Below, in pieces: positions 7,860-16,264 of a DNA stretch of 58,967 nucleotides (position 1 is its first letter; every line of letters begins with the position of its first letter). This DNA comes from an uncultured bacterium (GTDB lineage: Bacteria > Spirochaetota > UBA4802 > UB4802). Under the pieces are notes generated by a model. That model saw only the letters and a program-made list of their open reading frames with translations, searched no databases and had not been told where the DNA came from. The stretch spans positions 1 to 58,967 of the forward strand of contig CALEUQ010000026.1 in the NCBI GenBank assembly GCA_937920495.1, in the 5' to 3' direction. The position numbers and the translations under genes were made by a program.

Positions 7860-10800
7860 ATGAATATAACAAATGAATCTGTTAAAAGGCCAGTTGCAGT
7901 AACGGTATTAATTATAGCTACTATAGTGATAGGTATATTTGGATTTTATCAGTTACCGGTTAACCTGCTGCCTGATATCACATATCCATTAATTAAAGTG
8001 TATGTTTCATGGCGCGGTGCAACACCTGAAGAGATTGAAGATAATATTGCTGAAATTATAGAACCAAAGATGGCCACTGTAGATGATCTTGATTATTTAG
8101 AATCGCAGTGTACCGATGGTCTATATACTCTGCTTGTTAATTTTGATTATTCTGCTGATAGGGATATTGCCTATCAGGACGTTACTGCTAAAATGGGTCT
8201 TGTTAAGAAAAAACTACCTGCCGATGCTGAAGAGCCTCTCATAATCAAAGCTGACCCCTCACAGCTTCCTGTTATGGATTTGCTGGTAACATCGCAAAAA
8301 ATGGATCTGGTGACTCTCAGATTATGGGTAGAAAATGAACTGCAAAAATATTTTGCCACTGTGGAAGGTACTGCGGGTACTGAAGTTACCGGTGGCTTGC
8401 TTCGTGAAATACGTGTTGTTGTTAATCCACATAAAATGCAGGCGTTGGGGATTACCATAGATATGTTAATGAAGATGCTGCGCGATGCAAATATTGAGCT
8501 GTCTGCAGGCAGAATTACCGGCGACACAAAAGAGTTTAATGTACGTACAATGGGAAGGTTTACTAACATAAGTGATATTAAAAATATAATTCTTAAACAG
8601 GATTCAAATGGCGGGTATGTATATTTACGTGATATTGCCCAGATTAAGGATACGTATGACGTGCAGCGAATCATTACACGGCTTAATGGTATTGAAGGTG
8701 TTAAACTCTCGATATTTAAGCAGGCAAATGCAAATACTGTTGAAGTAGAAAAGCGCGTACAACAGAAGATGGAAGAATTGAAATCTGTTCTCCCGGCCGA
8801 TGTTGCTATGAAAATTATATATAACCAGGCAGATTATATACGCGCAGCTGTGACCGGAGTACGAGATGCTGCAATTATTGCTGCTATTCTTGTTATATTG
8901 GTAACATGGTTTTTCTTAAGTGGATGGCGTCGTATATTAATTGTAACTGTATCTATTCCACTACCATTGCTTTTAACCTTTTTTAGCATGAATATGATGG
9001 GTTATTCTCTTAATATTTTATCACTGGGTGGTCTGGTTATAGCTATTACCGTGATCCTTGATCAGACAGTTGTTGTACTAGAAAACATTACACGCTTACA
9101 GGAAGAAGGTGTGGCAAACTTTGTTGAAGAGGGTGCCAATCAGGTAAATGTGGCTCTGGCATTTGCAACATTGACATTCATGGCATTATTCCTTCCATTT
9201 TTGATGGTACCGGGGTTAGTATCACTGTTATTTCATGAACTCATTATCGTAGTAGCGTTATCAATAGGATTTTCCATGCTTGTGGCGCTTACCGTTGCAC
9301 CCATGCTTGCAAATAGATTGTTGTTGAGACCTGTCATAAGTGAAGAAACAAAAAAGCAAGCTTTTAGCAAGAATGCACAAAAGGCTAACTATTCGCTGCG
9401 TGATAGGGTAATGCATGCATTGACGCAATGGTATGAAAAAAAATTACAATCTGCATTGCAGCACAAATACAGGATAATAACTATTACACTGATTATTTTT
9501 ATATCAGGGGTGGTATTTTTAAATTTTGTAGGCACTGAATTTTTACCACGTGCTGATGATGGTATGGTTACTGTTAAAGTAAAGATGCCAATAGGCACTG
9601 CAATGTCGCAAACTTTTCAGGTGGTTAAGAATTTAGAGCAGGAGTCGCTAAAACTTCCTTATGTTGAAAGTGCATTTGCACTGGCAGGCGGGAAAATATG
9701 GGGTCTTGTTACATCAGAGGTTGCAAATGAAGGCCAGGTTGATATACAGCTGGTGGCGGCTAATAAACGAGATGTAACAACCGATGAATTTGTGGAAAAA
9801 TACAGTGATCAATTACGTAAAGCTGCACGATATCCTGGTGCTAAAGTCAAAGTTTTCCATACCAAAATGAAAGGTGTGCGTCAGATAGGCGAATTTGATG
9901 TTGAGGTTGAAGTGAGAGCACCAAAAACTGTTGCAGTGAAGGATATGGCAATTACTGCGCAATCAATTATTGGCAAGATTAAAGATATTAATGGGCTTAC
10001 AAATATTGATATTTCTCTGGATGTAACTAAACCGGAGTATCACATTCTTGTCAACAGGGATAGGGTATCTGATTTAGGGCTTACCGTCAATCAGGTTGCT
10101 ACCACTGCAAGGATGCTTATCGACGGTTTAATTGCAACATACTATTTTGATGAAGGATATTATTACCCCATACGGGTGGTACTTGGTGAAGAACAATTTA
10201 AGGGTAAGATTGATCTTGGCAATATTCCTCTTTTTACTGTTGGTGGCCTGCCTATCTACATTTCAAGTATTGGCAAAGTTGAACGCTCACAAGGGCCAGT
10301 TCAGATAGATAGAATAGATCAGATGCGGCTTATTAAAGTAACTGCATCTGTTGTGGGACAATCTGTGGGTGATGTCAATAATGCTGTGCAACAGCGATTG
10401 CGTAATTTTCCATTGCCTGCCGGGTGGAATATATCCATGGGTGCTCAGGCGCGAATGATGAGTGAGAATTTCAAGAGCTTGATAGTGGTAATTACCCTGG
10501 CATTATTTTTTGCCTATGTTATTCTTGCCATACAGTTTGAGTCTTTCACCATTCCATTCCTTTTGCTTATACGAATACCTCTTTCGCTGGCAGGTATTTC
10601 TGTTATTATGTTTTTAACCTCAACACCAATTGGAGTAACAGTATTAATTGGGGTGATTATACTTTCTGGCATGGAACTTATTCATGGAGTTGTATTGATA
10701 ACATTTATACGTGAACTTGAACAAACCGTAAGCATTCAAAAAGCTATAATAATAGCTTCAACGCTTAGATTACGCCCAATCCTTATGACGGTGTTTGTGG

Positions 10801-10970
10801 GTGTTTTTGGATTATTGCCACTTGCCATGGGTTGGGGCCAGGGAACTGAATTGTTACAACCAATGGCAATAGCTGATATTGGAGGTCTTATCTATTCACT
10901 TTTTTTAACATTTTTCTTTATGCCTGTTGCGTATTACATGATACAGAGCAAGAAGGAAAGTGATGTATAA
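7860..10970 (+). CDS. RND-superfamily inner membrane efflux transporter
   Basis: A 1036-residue proton-driven RND pump with the usual two-fold repeat: an N-terminal membrane helix, a large periplasmic loop, a block of helices near 335-500, and the same pattern again. The opening (VKRPVAVTVLII, PDITYPLIKV, GATPEEIED) is typical of HAE1-type hydrophobe pumps; it does not look like a CzcA-type metal pump. Two key sites differ from AcrB. The helix-4 Asp pair reads Asp401-Gln402 (ILDQTVVVLENI), and the helix-10 Lys region reads MELIHGVVLI, with His942 where Asn usually follows Lys. The proton relay is therefore atypical, though the frame is intact throughout. The substrate is unknown; the operator upstream of the operon suggests induction by a thiophilic metalloid or metal. 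Confidence 0.93.
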   Translation: MNITNESVKRPVAVTVLIIATIVIGIFGFYQLPVNLLPDITYPLIKVYVSWRGATPEEIEDNIAEIIEPKMATVDDLDYLESQCTDGLYTLLVNFDYSADRDIAYQDVTAKMGLVKKKLPADAEEPLIIKADPSQLPVMDLLVTSQKMDLVTLRLWVENELQKYFATVEGTAGTEVTGGLLREIRVVVNPHKMQALGITIDMLMKMLRDANIELSAGRITGDTKEFNVRTMGRFTNISDIKNIILKQDSNGGYVYLRDIAQIKDTYDVQRIITRLNGIEGVKLSIFKQANANTVEVEKRVQQKMEELKSVLPADVAMKIIYNQADYIRAAVTGVRDAAIIAAILVILVTWFFLSGWRRILIVTVSIPLPLLLTFFSMNMMGYSLNILSLGGLVIAITVILDQTVVVLENITRLQEEGVANFVEEGANQVNVALAFATLTFMALFLPFLMVPGLVSLLFHELIIVVALSIGFSMLVALTVAPMLANRLLLRPVISEETKKQAFSKNAQKANYSLRDRVMHALTQWYEKKLQSALQHKYRIITITLIIFISGVVFLNFVGTEFLPRADDGMVTVKVKMPIGTAMSQTFQVVKNLEQESLKLPYVESAFALAGGKIWGLVTSEVANEGQVDIQLVAANKRDVTTDEFVEKYSDQLRKAARYPGAKVKVFHTKMKGVRQIGEFDVEVEVRAPKTVAVKDMAITAQSIIGKIKDINGLTNIDISLDVTKPEYHILVNRDRVSDLGLTVNQVATTARMLIDGLIATYYFDEGYYYPIRVVLGEEQFKGKIDLGNIPLFTVGGLPIYISSIGKVERSQGPVQIDRIDQMRLIKVTASVVGQSVGDVNNAVQQRLRNFPLPAGWNISMGAQARMMSENFKSLIVVITLALFFAYVILAIQFESFTIPFLLLIRIPLSLAGISVIMFLTSTPIGVTVLIGVIILSGMELIHGVVLITFIRELEQTVSIQKAIIIASTLRLRPILMTVFVGVFGLLPLAMGWGQGTELLQPMAIADIGGLIYSLFLTFFFMPVAYYMIQSKKESDV

Positions 10971-11103
10971 CTACCTGTTTTTTTTAAAATATGCTTTAGA
11001 TGTCTGTTGAGTTAGGCAGTGTTGATGCAATCTTGTATTGTACAATTGGCATTAATAATAAAGCGAATACATGTTTTGTATGCATTATGTGTTGTGCTGA
11101 TCA

Positions 11104-11472
11104 ATGAAGAAATGTATGGTAGCAAACTGTATGCTTTTTGTCAAAATTCATAAAATTAATGGAACGGTGACATTGGCTGATGCAATGTTTGATTTACGAA
11201 GTTCGGTACGGATGGTAATATCTATGGCACAAGCAGGCAATTGGAGTGGTGTGGATACGCACATTAACCAGTGTGAGTCATTAGTGCAGGCAATAAAAAC
11301 ACATTCCAAACATGCAAAGGTGGACACAGCTAAACAGGATGTTGCAAATAAAGTAGAAATATTATGGAATGAATTGAAGCCAATAGTGCTATCTCATGAT
11401 AAAAAAGCAATACAGCAAGGGATAAAAACCTTCTTAACACAATATAATGAAATATATTTCCAGGTGTTATGA
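11104..11472 (+). CDS. Hypothetical helical protein between efflux and ars clusters
   Basis: A 122-residue frame I do not recognise. After an N-terminal stretch with three cysteines or hydrophobic residues (MVANCMLFV), it is predominantly helical with many Ala, Lys, His and Gln (LRSSVRMVISMAQAGNWSGVDTHINQCESLVQAI). The spacing of the helices recalls four-helix-bundle periplasmic proteins, but there is no haem CxxCH motif. No ribosome site is evident before the ATG, so the start may be wrong or expression weak. It lies alone between the RND operon and arsR and ends just before a palindromic repeat. Confidence 0.5.
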   Translation: MKKCMVANCMLFVKIHKINGTVTLADAMFDLRSSVRMVISMAQAGNWSGVDTHINQCESLVQAIKTHSKHAKVDTAKQDVANKVEILWNELKPIVLSHDKKAIQQGIKTFLTQYNEIYFQVL

Positions 11473-11474
11473 AA

Positions 11475-11505
11475 TAGTACACGCCGCCTTTGGCAGTGTG
11501 CACTA
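11475..11505. repeat. GC-rich palindromic repeat, copy 2
   Basis: TAGTACACGCCGCC, TTT, GGCAGTGTGCACTA forms a 14-base stem with three imperfect pairs. It begins three bases after the stop codon of the upstream gene, the position of a terminator, and is related to 3622-3656 and 35737-35765. Confidence 0.7.
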
Positions 11506-11563
11506 TATCATTCATAAACTAAAAATGAATCATCGGTGATCACAAAATATTTTTTGAAAAAAT

Positions 11564-11595
11564 GTACTTATTTGGCTATATTGCCAAATAAGTAC
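11564..11595. promoter_or_regulatory. Operator palindrome upstream of arsR
   Basis: Perfect 13-base arms (GTACTTATTTGGC and its complement) flank TATATT, centred about 50 bases before the arsR ATG. The inner TTTGGC-N6-GCCAAA core is repeated at 5243-5260. The size and symmetry suit a dimeric winged-helix ArsR regulator acting on its own promoter. Confidence 0.75.
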
Positions 11596-11626
11596 CTGAT
11601 ACACACTCATAAGTTACGGTAATTAT

Positions 11627-11989
11627 ATGAATGCATTGATGAGTAAAAAACATCAGACTCGCGCTCTTATTATGAAGGCACTGGCACATCCAAGCAGGAT
11701 CATGATGATAGAGGAGTTGGGAAAAGGACCACGATGCGTGTGTGAACTACAAAGGCTCGTTGGTTCGGATATATCGACGGTGTCAAAACATCTATCGGTG
11801 TTAAAAAACGCAGGGCTGGTTTATGACATAAAGCAGGGAACAACTGTGTATTATAATCTCAAAGTGGAATGTGCACTTGATTTTATTGTATGCGTTGATA
11901 AGATTATAAATAGCTATACGACAAATACGGTTCATATATCTTTCCCTGAAGTGCCACGTGCAAAATGCTGTGCAAAGTTAAAACAGTAG
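11627..11989 (+). CDS. arsR: ArsR/SmtB family transcriptional repressor
   Basis: A 120-residue winged-helix repressor of the ArsR family. The hallmark runs MKALAHPSRIMMIEEL, then GPRCVCELQRLV with the Cys-Val-Cys pair that binds As(III) or Sb(III) in classical ArsR, then the recognition helix STVSKHLSVLKNAGLV and the wing KQGTTVYYNL. A C-terminal Cys-Cys pair (AKCCAKLKQ) may add a ligand. It begins just downstream of a 32-base palindrome and is followed 31 bases later by the permease gene, so it probably represses its own operon and, through the matching site at 5243, the RND operon. ATG 11639 is an alternative start. Confidence 0.92.
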   Translation: MNALMSKKHQTRALIMKALAHPSRIMMIEELGKGPRCVCELQRLVGSDISTVSKHLSVLKNAGLVYDIKQGTTVYYNLKVECALDFIVCVDKIINSYTTNTVHISFPEVPRAKCCAKLKQ

Positions 11990-12020
11990 ATTATTCTTTA
12001 ACGAAAAAGGAGATGCCTGT

Positions 12021-13319
12021 ATGGATTGGAAGAGTGAATTAAAGAAGCTTGTGTATATTCTTGCAGCTTTTTTTGTATTTTATTATTTACCGGTTGGTAA
12101 TGCACGTTTTGATAACGCGGTATTTGAAGCGTTGCAGCTATCAAAATGGTATGCTCAGGAGCATGTACTGCTGTGCCTGGTGCCTGCATTTTTTATTGCA
12201 GGAGCTATCGCCGCATTTGTAAGCCAGAATAGTGTCATGAAATATTTGGGCCCAACAGCGCCCAAGGTTTTGGCCTATGGAGTGGCATCGGTTTCCGGTA
12301 CAATACTTGCGGTATGCTCGTGTACAGTACTTCCGCTTTTTGCCGGTATTTATACCATGGGTGCTGGTTTGGGGCCGGCAACGGCGTTCTTGTATTCAGG
12401 ACCTGCAATTAATGTGCTGGCAATCATCTTAACGGCAAGGGTACTGGGATTAGAGATTGGAGTGGCACGAGCCGTTGGTGCAATAGCATTTAGCGTTGTG
12501 ATTGGTGCATTGATGTATCTTATCTTCCGAAAAGAGGAGATAGAAAAAGCCAACGCTATGATGAATATGCCAGAGCCTGAAACGCCGCGACCGCTGTGGC
12601 AAACCGCTATCTACTTTTTTTTAATGGTAGCAATACTGGTATTTGCCAACTGGGGAAAGCCTGCAAATCCTGAAGGGATATGGTATACTATTTATAGTTA
12701 TAAATGGGAAATAACTGCTATCTCTTCTGTGCTCTTTGGTCTTGTGCTTGGTGCATGGTTTGGTGTTAAGTGGTGGAAGATATTTGTTTCGTTTGCCGCT
12801 GTTGCTGCTCTGGGCTACTTGCAGCATGAACCCCAGATTCCATTTGCAGCAGGAGTAATTGCACTCACATTAATCACTGCAACCCAGAAGGGTGAAATGA
12901 CAACGTGGCTTGAGCAGACATGGTCATTTGCAAAACAGATTTTGCCACTGCTGCTTGGGGGTGTGCTTGTTGCAGGATTTCTGCTGGGGCGTCCAGGGCA
13001 TGAAGGAATCATACCTTCCGAATGGGTTTCTGCTGCTGTTGGTGGCAATTCGCTATTTGCAAACTTCTTTTCTTCGCTTGTGGGAGCATTCATGTATTTT
13101 GCAACACTTACCGAAGTGCCAATATTACAGGGCTTACTTGGTAACGGTATGGGGTATGGACCGGCTCTTGCGCTGCTTCTGGCAGGTCCTGCATTATCGC
13201 TTCCAAATATGCTTGTTATCCGCAGTGTCATTGGAACAAAAAAAACAGTTATTTACGTATCGCTGGTTGTAGTAATGGCAACAATCAGCGGGCTTATTTT
13301 TGGAATGTTTTATATGTAG
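12021..13319 (+). CDS. ArsP-like / DUF318 family permease
   Basis: A 432-residue polytopic permease of the DUF318 family, which includes the organoarsenical exporter ArsP. About ten hydrophobic segments are visible. The signature CSCTVLPLFAGIYTMGAGLG carries Cys99 and Cys101; a cysteine pair at this place is linked to trivalent arsenical transport in ArsP. A second, similar half (GPALALLLAGPALSLPNMLVI) supports an internal duplication. It is longer than the roughly 310-residue ArsP and resembles the long permeases found beside small CxxC redox proteins, one of which lies at 14568. A strong site (AAAAAGGAG) precedes the ATG. Substrate inferred from family and the arsR neighbour. Confidence 0.87.
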   Translation: MDWKSELKKLVYILAAFFVFYYLPVGNARFDNAVFEALQLSKWYAQEHVLLCLVPAFFIAGAIAAFVSQNSVMKYLGPTAPKVLAYGVASVSGTILAVCSCTVLPLFAGIYTMGAGLGPATAFLYSGPAINVLAIILTARVLGLEIGVARAVGAIAFSVVIGALMYLIFRKEEIEKANAMMNMPEPETPRPLWQTAIYFFLMVAILVFANWGKPANPEGIWYTIYSYKWEITAISSVLFGLVLGAWFGVKWWKIFVSFAAVAALGYLQHEPQIPFAAGVIALTLITATQKGEMTTWLEQTWSFAKQILPLLLGGVLVAGFLLGRPGHEGIIPSEWVSAAVGGNSLFANFFSSLVGAFMYFATLTEVPILQGLLGNGMGYGPALALLLAGPALSLPNMLVIRSVIGTKKTVIYVSLVVVMATISGLIFGMFYM

Positions 13320-13332
13320 GGGATAATAATGT

Positions 13333-13545
13333 ATGCTGAAGAAGATTGCCATTGTGGCTTTTATGTGTGCGATAGTTACCGGTAAAGTATTTGCAGAGGA
13401 AAGCAAGCTATTGGTAAATATTTCAGGTGTTGGCTATCGTTTTAGCAAGGATGTACGAACTATTGTATATTATCAGCATAAAAAGGACGATACCAAAACC
13501 AGGGCTGATGATGTTGTATATATCAAATGTGGTATAAGCTTTTGA
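13333..13545 (+). CDS. Small exported protein, probable remnant of an outer membrane porin
   Basis: A 70-residue protein with a clear signal peptide (cleavage after VFA, about residue 21). The rest reads as two amphipathic beta strands: ISGVGYRFSKDVRTIVYYQH, a polar turn, then VVYIKCGISF with the terminal Phe typical of outer membrane beta-barrels. This looks like a signal peptide joined to the last hairpin of a larger porin, so it may be an internal-deletion relic instead of a true small gene. It sits 13 bases after the permease stop with a GGGGAT-type ribosome site, and is probably cotranscribed. Confidence 0.55.
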   Translation: MLKKIAIVAFMCAIVTGKVFAEESKLLVNISGVGYRFSKDVRTIVYYQHKKDDTKTRADDVVYIKCGISF

Positions 13546-13567
13546 TTTATTCTGTAGGAGGAATGTT

Positions 13568-14017
13568 ATGAGCACAACAGTACTTGTTGCAATAGATTTT
13601 TCAGAATTTTCGCAGAAGATCCTTGATAGTGGTATTAAACTTGCAAAAGGTTTAAAAGGCAAGGTGGACCTTATCCATGTTGAAGAGGATGTATACAGGA
13701 TAAAGCGTTCGCATGAAACAACGCCAATGGATGAGGAATTTTTCCCGGTAATAGAAAAATTTCATCAAACACGTCTTGGGCAGTGCCAGAAAGAGCTGGA
13801 TAAGCTGTATAAAAAAATACCATCCGCGTTGAGGGGAAAAAAGATAATCGTTGAAGGACATCCAACAGAAGAGATTGTAAAATATATTGATAAAAATAAG
13901 GTGGCAGTTCTTGTTATGGGGTCGCATGGTTCAAGCAATCTTGCAATATCACGATTAGGTTCAACAACTGAGAAATTAGCACGCAAGGTTCCGTGTTCAG
14001 TGTGCATCATTAAATGA
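13568..14017 (+). CDS. Universal stress protein (UspA family), single domain
   Basis: A 149-residue UspA-fold protein. It opens with VLVAIDFSEFS and closes with the nucleotide-binding pattern G-x2-G-x9-G-S/T (MGSHGSSNLAISRLGST) followed by KVPCSVCIIK, so it belongs to the ATP-binding subgroup. Cytosolic; role probably in stress sensing. A strong TAGGAGGA site precedes ATG. Its place inside the arsenic cluster, with a tandem Usp at 16946, suggests use during metalloid or redox stress; that link is inference. Confidence 0.92.
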   Translation: MSTTVLVAIDFSEFSQKILDSGIKLAKGLKGKVDLIHVEEDVYRIKRSHETTPMDEEFFPVIEKFHQTRLGQCQKELDKLYKKIPSALRGKKIIVEGHPTEEIVKYIDKNKVAVLVMGSHGSSNLAISRLGSTTEKLARKVPCSVCIIK

Positions 14018-14108
14018 GTAGCTGATACTTCTGGTGATGAATGCAGTAACATGGTAGTGCGGTAAGAGTTTTTGTAATGTTAAATATTTTCATTTACGGA
14101 GGAAAAAT

Positions 14109-14420
14109 ATGCCGTGGTTAGCAGGGTATCCAAGAGAAAAGGTTAACTGGCATCCAACCATTGACCTTTCAAAGTGTGTAAAATGCGGTATGTGTATGAA
14201 TTGTGGCAGGCAGGTATATAAATGGACAAAGAATGGTCCTGTTGTAGAAAACCCGGTAAGTTGCATTGTGGGATGCAGTACGTGCGCAAATTTGTGTAAA
14301 GGGGATGCAATCACATTCCCTGATGTGAAAGAACTTAGAGCTTTATATGAACGTGAAAAGATCTGGGCGCACGTCACCAAACAGCTGAAAGAAGAAGGAA
14401 AGCTCACAGTTGTGGATTAG
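14109..14420 (+). CDS. Two-cluster ferredoxin-like 4Fe-4S protein
   Basis: A 103-residue protein with two cysteine sets: Cys23, 26, 29 and 32 (CVKCGMCMNC) and Cys52, 56, 59 and 63 (CIVGCSTCANLC). Both resemble 4Fe-4S ligation motifs, although the final Pro of classical ferredoxin clusters is absent. The C-terminal third is helical and charged. It has a good GGAGG site and lies between a Usp and a small disulfide protein, so it may pass electrons to the thiol-redox proteins of the cluster. Partner and direction are not determinable. Confidence 0.82.
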   Translation: MPWLAGYPREKVNWHPTIDLSKCVKCGMCMNCGRQVYKWTKNGPVVENPVSCIVGCSTCANLCKGDAITFPDVKELRALYEREKIWAHVTKQLKEEGKLTVVD

Positions 14421-14510
14421 ACATTGTGACAAAACATGGTGTCAAATAACACCTGAATACAAGATATTGTATGCAGGGTATATTTTTTAAGTTTATTGTA
14501 TGCATACATG

Positions 14511-14531
14511 ATTCCGGATTGGGTCCGGAAT
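14511..14531. other. Short perfect hairpin in the leader of the CxxC protein gene
   Basis: ATTCCGGA, loop TTGGG, TCCGGAAT. No T tract follows, so a regulatory or mRNA-stability role is as likely as termination. Confidence 0.4.
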
Positions 14532-14567
14532 ACAATGGGTAGAAGTTGTAATCTATGAAGGAGGCTA

Positions 14568-14804
14568 ATGATGAAAAAGTTTGAAATTCTGGGAACTGGT
14601 TGTCCAAAGTGTCATATGCTCCAAAATTTGACCGAACAGGCAGCAAAAGAATTGGGCCTGGAGTATGAAGTAAAAAAGGTTACAGACATCAAGCAGATAA
14701 TGAGCTATGGTGTTATGATGACACCGGCTCTGGTGGTTGATGGTCAGGTCAAAGTGGCTGGTAAGGTTCCTTCGCTTGATGAGATTAAGAAATTAATTCA
14801 GTAA
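14568..14804 (+). CDS. Small thioredoxin-fold redox-active disulfide protein (CPKC)
   Basis: A 78-residue mini-thioredoxin resembling redox-active disulfide protein 2. The active site is Cys12-Pro-Lys-Cys15 in GTGCPKCHML and the cis-Pro segment is MMTPALVVDG, as in thioredoxins. It is cytosolic and could shuttle reducing equivalents to the permease or to ArsC. Family members often lie beside arsR and long DUF318 permeases, as here. AAGGAGG at 14558-14564 serves either ATG 14568 or 14571. Confidence 0.9.
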   Translation: MMKKFEILGTGCPKCHMLQNLTEQAAKELGLEYEVKKVTDIKQIMSYGVMMTPALVVDGQVKVAGKVPSLDEIKKLIQ

Positions 14805-14845
14805 ACAATAAGTTAGCATGGCGGAGTGAGTAGATTGATAATGTA

Positions 14846-14873
14846 CTGCCAATCACATGAGTGTGGTTGGCAG
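14846..14873 (+). terminator. Rho-independent terminator-like hairpin
   Basis: CTGCCAA-T-CACA, loop TGAG, TGTG-G-TTGGCAG, then TTATTCT. It lies 42 bases after the mini-thioredoxin stop and should separate it from the lipoprotein thioredoxin unit. Confidence 0.65.
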
Positions 14874-15024
14874 TTATTCTATTCACAAAAAGTGGGTGAT
14901 GGAAAATCTTTGCTGGGTAAAAAATGTAGTATGAAACATTCATGAGCCAAACATGTCTTAATAACAGTGTGTAACAACCAAGAATGTTGTTATTTTTATA
15001 AAACTAACCATTCTGGAGGATAGG

Positions 15025-15441
15025 ATGAATAAATCGTTGTATGTATTGTTGGTTATTTTATCAGTTACTATCGCCTGTAAACAAAATAATGATGATATGC
15101 ACGCACAGCAAAACACGTCAGTGCACACCACAATGGTGGCTGAAACACAAAACAAGGCATTGGTAACATTTATTGAAATAGGCTCGGTTAATTGTATACC
15201 GTGCCGTATGATGCAACCGGTTATGGAAAAGGTAAAACAGAAGTATGGTAGCAAGGTCTCTATTCTATTTTATGATGTGTGGACACAGGAAGGGGCACCG
15301 TATGCGCAAACATACGGCATACGGGTAATCCCCACACAGGTTTTTTTAGACAGTAACGGCAAAGAGTTTTTTCGCCATGAAGGGTATTTTCCATTTGAGG
15401 CAATTGATGCACTTCTACAGCAGCATGGGGTAAAACCATGA
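15025..15441 (+). CDS. Periplasmic lipoprotein thioredoxin
   Basis: A 138-residue thioredoxin-fold lipoprotein. The signal peptide ends in lipobox VTIAC (Cys18); the codons of this lipobox contain the GGCGATAG motif in reverse. The active site is Cys57-Ile-Pro-Cys60 (SVNCIPCRMM), and GIRVIPTQVF supplies the cis-Pro. It faces the periplasm and overlaps by four bases the gene for a CcdA-like membrane protein, which is expected to reduce it with electrons from the cytosol. The likely job is to keep periplasmic thiols or a metalloid-binding target reduced. GGAGGATAGG precedes the ATG. Confidence 0.9.
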   Translation: MNKSLYVLLVILSVTIACKQNNDDMHAQQNTSVHTTMVAETQNKALVTFIEIGSVNCIPCRMMQPVMEKVKQKYGSKVSILFYDVWTQEGAPYAQTYGIRVIPTQVFLDSNGKEFFRHEGYFPFEAIDALLQQHGVKP

Positions 15442-16139
15442 TGGAGCTTTTTACATGGCTTACCAATGCTCTATATGATACAGTGTGGATTGCTATTGCT
15501 GCTTCGTTTTTATGGGGTGTATTATCAATACTATTATCGCCCTGCCACCTGGCAAGCATACCACTTATCATTGGATTCATTGACGATCAGGGCATCAGAA
15601 CAACTGCACGGGCATTTGTGGTTTCGCTCATGTTTTCGGTGGGAATACTGATAACAATTGCAGTTGTTGGTGTGCTCACAGCACTTGCCGGCAGAATGTT
15701 GGGCGACGTTGGTGTGTGGGGAAATATATTTGTGGCATCCATCTTTTTTGTAATTGGATTACACTTACTGGATATTATTCAACTACCGTTTTTACAGAAG
15801 AGCGCTAACCCCACAATAGCCCAGAAAGGACTTCTGTCTGCCTTTATGTTAGGGCTTGTGTTTGGAGTAGCGCTGGGGCCCTGTACCTTTGCATATATGG
15901 CACCGATGTTAGGAGTAGCATTTCAGGTGGCCAGTACAAAACTTTTATTTGCAGTAGCCCTGGTGGTTATGTATGCAATTGGTCATTGCAGCGTAATAGT
16001 CATTGCGGGTACCTCGTATGAAGTGGTACAGCGATATCTTAACTGGAATGAACGTGCAAAGGGGGCAGTGATCTTAAAAAAAATATGTGGAGTGCTGGTC
16101 ATCATTGGTGGTGTGTATTTAATTGTGAGCGTTTTATAA
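15438..16139 (+). CDS. CcdA/DsbD-type thiol:disulfide transporter
   Basis: A 233-residue inner membrane protein of the CcdA family with six membrane spans. The two conserved cysteines sit in Pro-Cys motifs of the two halves: Cys36 in LLSPCHLASIPL and Cys149 in LGPCTFAYMAP. These shuttle reducing power across the membrane. The ATG overlaps the stop of the lipoprotein thioredoxin (ATGA), so the two genes form a transfer pair. In this setting the pair more likely serves metalloid or thiol homeostasis than cytochrome c assembly, since no cytochrome genes are nearby. Confidence 0.9.
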   Translation: MMELFTWLTNALYDTVWIAIAASFLWGVLSILLSPCHLASIPLIIGFIDDQGIRTTARAFVVSLMFSVGILITIAVVGVLTALAGRMLGDVGVWGNIFVASIFFVIGLHLLDIIQLPFLQKSANPTIAQKGLLSAFMLGLVFGVALGPCTFAYMAPMLGVAFQVASTKLLFAVALVVMYAIGHCSVIVIAGTSYEVVQRYLNWNERAKGAVILKKICGVLVIIGGVYLIVSVL

Positions 16140-16197
16140 ATTACAATTTAAATCTTTAAAAAAAATTGCTTTGCATTGCATGTTGTGTTATCTTTAG

Positions 16198-16219
16198 TAT
16201 ATGAATGTTTGCTCATATA
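16198..16219. promoter_or_regulatory. Inverted repeat upstream of the second ArsR gene
   Basis: TATATGA, eight bases, TCATATA, centred about 55 bases before ATG 16265. It differs from the TTTGGC operator, so it may be the site of the second ArsR-type protein. Confidence 0.45.
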
Positions 16220-16264
16220 GTGATATAAAACGCTGTAATAGTGCATGTTTTGAAGGGTACACTA

